From: Priestia abyssalis
GTDB taxonomy: Bacteria > Bacillota > Bacilli > Bacillales > Bacillaceae_H
Assembly: GCF_002019595.1 (NCBI RefSeq)
Contig: NZ_KV917369.1
Span: 1,078,417-1,142,416 of the forward strand
Length of the DNA: 64,000 nucleotides
Direction: 5' to 3'
The position numbers and the translations under genes are program-made. Below the pieces are notes generated by a model. That model saw nothing but the letters and a program-made list of their open reading frames with translations. It did not search any database and was not told the DNA's origin. Below are positions 63,254 to 64,000 of the stretch, in pieces. Every line of letters begins with the position of its first letter. Position 1 is the stretch's first letter.

Positions 63254-63985
63254 TTAAAAGAGATTAATAAGGAAAATCATAAACAATAATCCAATGATAA
63301 AAGAATAGGTAGCAAACCGCTCATTTCCATCTCCATGACTTTCTGGTATCAGTTCTTTATAAATAATGAATAACATGGCCCCGGCCGCAAAAGATAATCC
63401 ATATGAAACAAGGGAACTGATATAGGATGTTAAATAAAAGCCGAGAAGAGAGGTGAAAATCTCTACAGTCCCGGTTAAGGTAGCGATAAGAAAGGCTTTT
63501 AGTTTGGTAATATTTTGTTGAACTAAAAACAGGGCAACAAGCAATCCTTCAGGAGCGTTTTGCAGTCCGATGGCAAGGGCGATTAAATTTCCCGTGTTTG
63601 CCGCGTCTGAAGCGTAACTTACCCCGACAGACAGCCCTTCCGGTAAGTTATGAAGGGTAATGGCTGCGATGATCAGCATGGCTTTTTCATCAAATTGAAT
63701 TCCGCTTTTAGAATGCTCTAAATCGATGTGAGGAATGTTTTGCTCCAATAATGTCAAAGTTACGACGCCGAGCATTAATCCAATGGCAAGAGCGGTAAAT
63801 CCTCCTGATTGTAGAGCCTCTGGAATTAAACTCATCGTAGAGGCAGCTGTCATAATGCCAGCTGTGAAAGCTAGCAAAATATCACGCCAGCGGTGAGTTA
63901 ATGAATTATGCAAAAATAAGATAGGCAAGGCGCCCAGGCCTGTCGATAACGCAGACAGAATGCTTCCAATTAAAACTTCCTTCAT
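63254..63985 (-). CDS. ZIP-family divalent metal transporter
   Basis: A 243-residue membrane protein with eight helices. The conserved metal-site helices HNLPEGLSVGVSYA and LQNAPEGLLVALFL, with the first His/Asn/Glu motif complete and the second changed to QNAPEG, are typical of the ZupT/GufA group. It moves Zn2+, Fe2+ or Mn2+. ATG 63985 follows AAAGGAGAAG at the window's right edge; the gene is complete. Confidence 0.88.
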   Translation of the reverse strand: MKEVLIGSILSALSTGLGALPILFLHNSLTHRWRDILLAFTAGIMTAASTMSLIPEALQSGGFTALAIGLMLGVVTLTLLEQNIPHIDLEHSKSGIQFDEKAMLIIAAITLHNLPEGLSVGVSYASDAANTGNLIALAIGLQNAPEGLLVALFLVQQNITKLKAFLIATLTGTVEIFTSLLGFYLTSYISSLVSYGLSFAAGAMLFIIYKELIPESHGDGNERFATYSFIIGLLFMIFLINLF

Positions 63986-64000
63986 ACTTCTTCTCCTTTA

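Overview
The window is the chromosome of an aerobic, endospore-forming Bacillaceae. Genes fit Bacillus sensu lato, perhaps near the B. megaterium group, but no rRNA or other taxonomic marker is present, so the species is inferred only loosely. The sporulation signs are racA, a gerA-type germinant-receptor operon, an alpha/beta SASP gene, a KinE-like sporulation kinase and a Spo0E-like phosphatase. The class IV polyhydroxyalkanoate cluster (phaP-phaQ divergent from phaR-phaB-phaC) is the arrangement known from B. megaterium. There are no tRNA, rRNA, CRISPR, phage or intact transposase genes. Most of the window is ordinary core genome; the unusual material lies between the genes.

Layout. 1-4.3 kb: 5' end of a PbuO-type purine permease with PurBox-like sites, racA, hemAT and a fused msrA-msrB. 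4.3-14.3 kb: small membrane protein, germinant-receptor operon, DedA protein, Mn2+-riboswitch-controlled TerC protein, a secreted DUF5667-like protein with a cre-like site, sigI-rsgI and a SASP gene. 14.5-18.9 kb: PHA storage cluster. 19-24.6 kb: glycolate oxidase (glcF, glcD) with a CdaR-type regulator, and a Ktr potassium channel. 24.6-27.5 kb: small proteins and a B12-binding radical SAM enzyme. 28-32.6 kb: a sigma54-activator-like regulator with a degenerate AAA+ core, followed by convergent proline genes putP and putB. 33-41.7 kb: L-lactate utilisation (lutR, lutP, lutABC) with pncB and nadE lying between lutR and lutP. 42-54.4 kb: kinE and ogt, then the methionine salvage genes mtnA, mtnK, mtnU, mtnE, mtnW, mtnX, mtnB and mtnD with two SAM-I riboswitches, an arrangement that parallels the B. 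subtilis kinE-ogt-mtn region. 54.6-58.3 kb: an RbsABC-type sugar importer directly after mtnD. 58.7-64 kb: a DDAH/arginine-deiminase-family protein, a CoA-disulfide-reductase-like enzyme, a DMT exporter, a Spo0E-like protein and a ZIP metal transporter.

How the genes work together. The cell oxidises lactate, glycolate and proline, stores carbon as PHA and recycles methylthioadenosine to methionine. It adjusts to purine, manganese, SAM and lactate through PurR-like, riboswitch and LutR-like control. The two lut operons carry an identical 13-bp palindrome just downstream of good SigA promoters, which ties the permease and enzyme operons to one repressor.

Most noteworthy: (1) two interspersed structured repeat families (here A and B, three copies each) in which hairpin sequences differ between copies but pairing is kept; (2) the regulator at 28-29.7 kb, in which the Walker-B Asp, the GAFTGA loop and both arginine-finger positions are all substituted; (3) pairs of very long perfect hairpins with unrelated sequences next to genes (29.7, 48.2 and 62.5 kb); (4) a SAM-I riboswitch with an enlarged P3 domain; (5) a candidate importer for a methylthioribose-like sugar; (6) a 33-residue signal-peptide-like ORF ending in a double hairpin.
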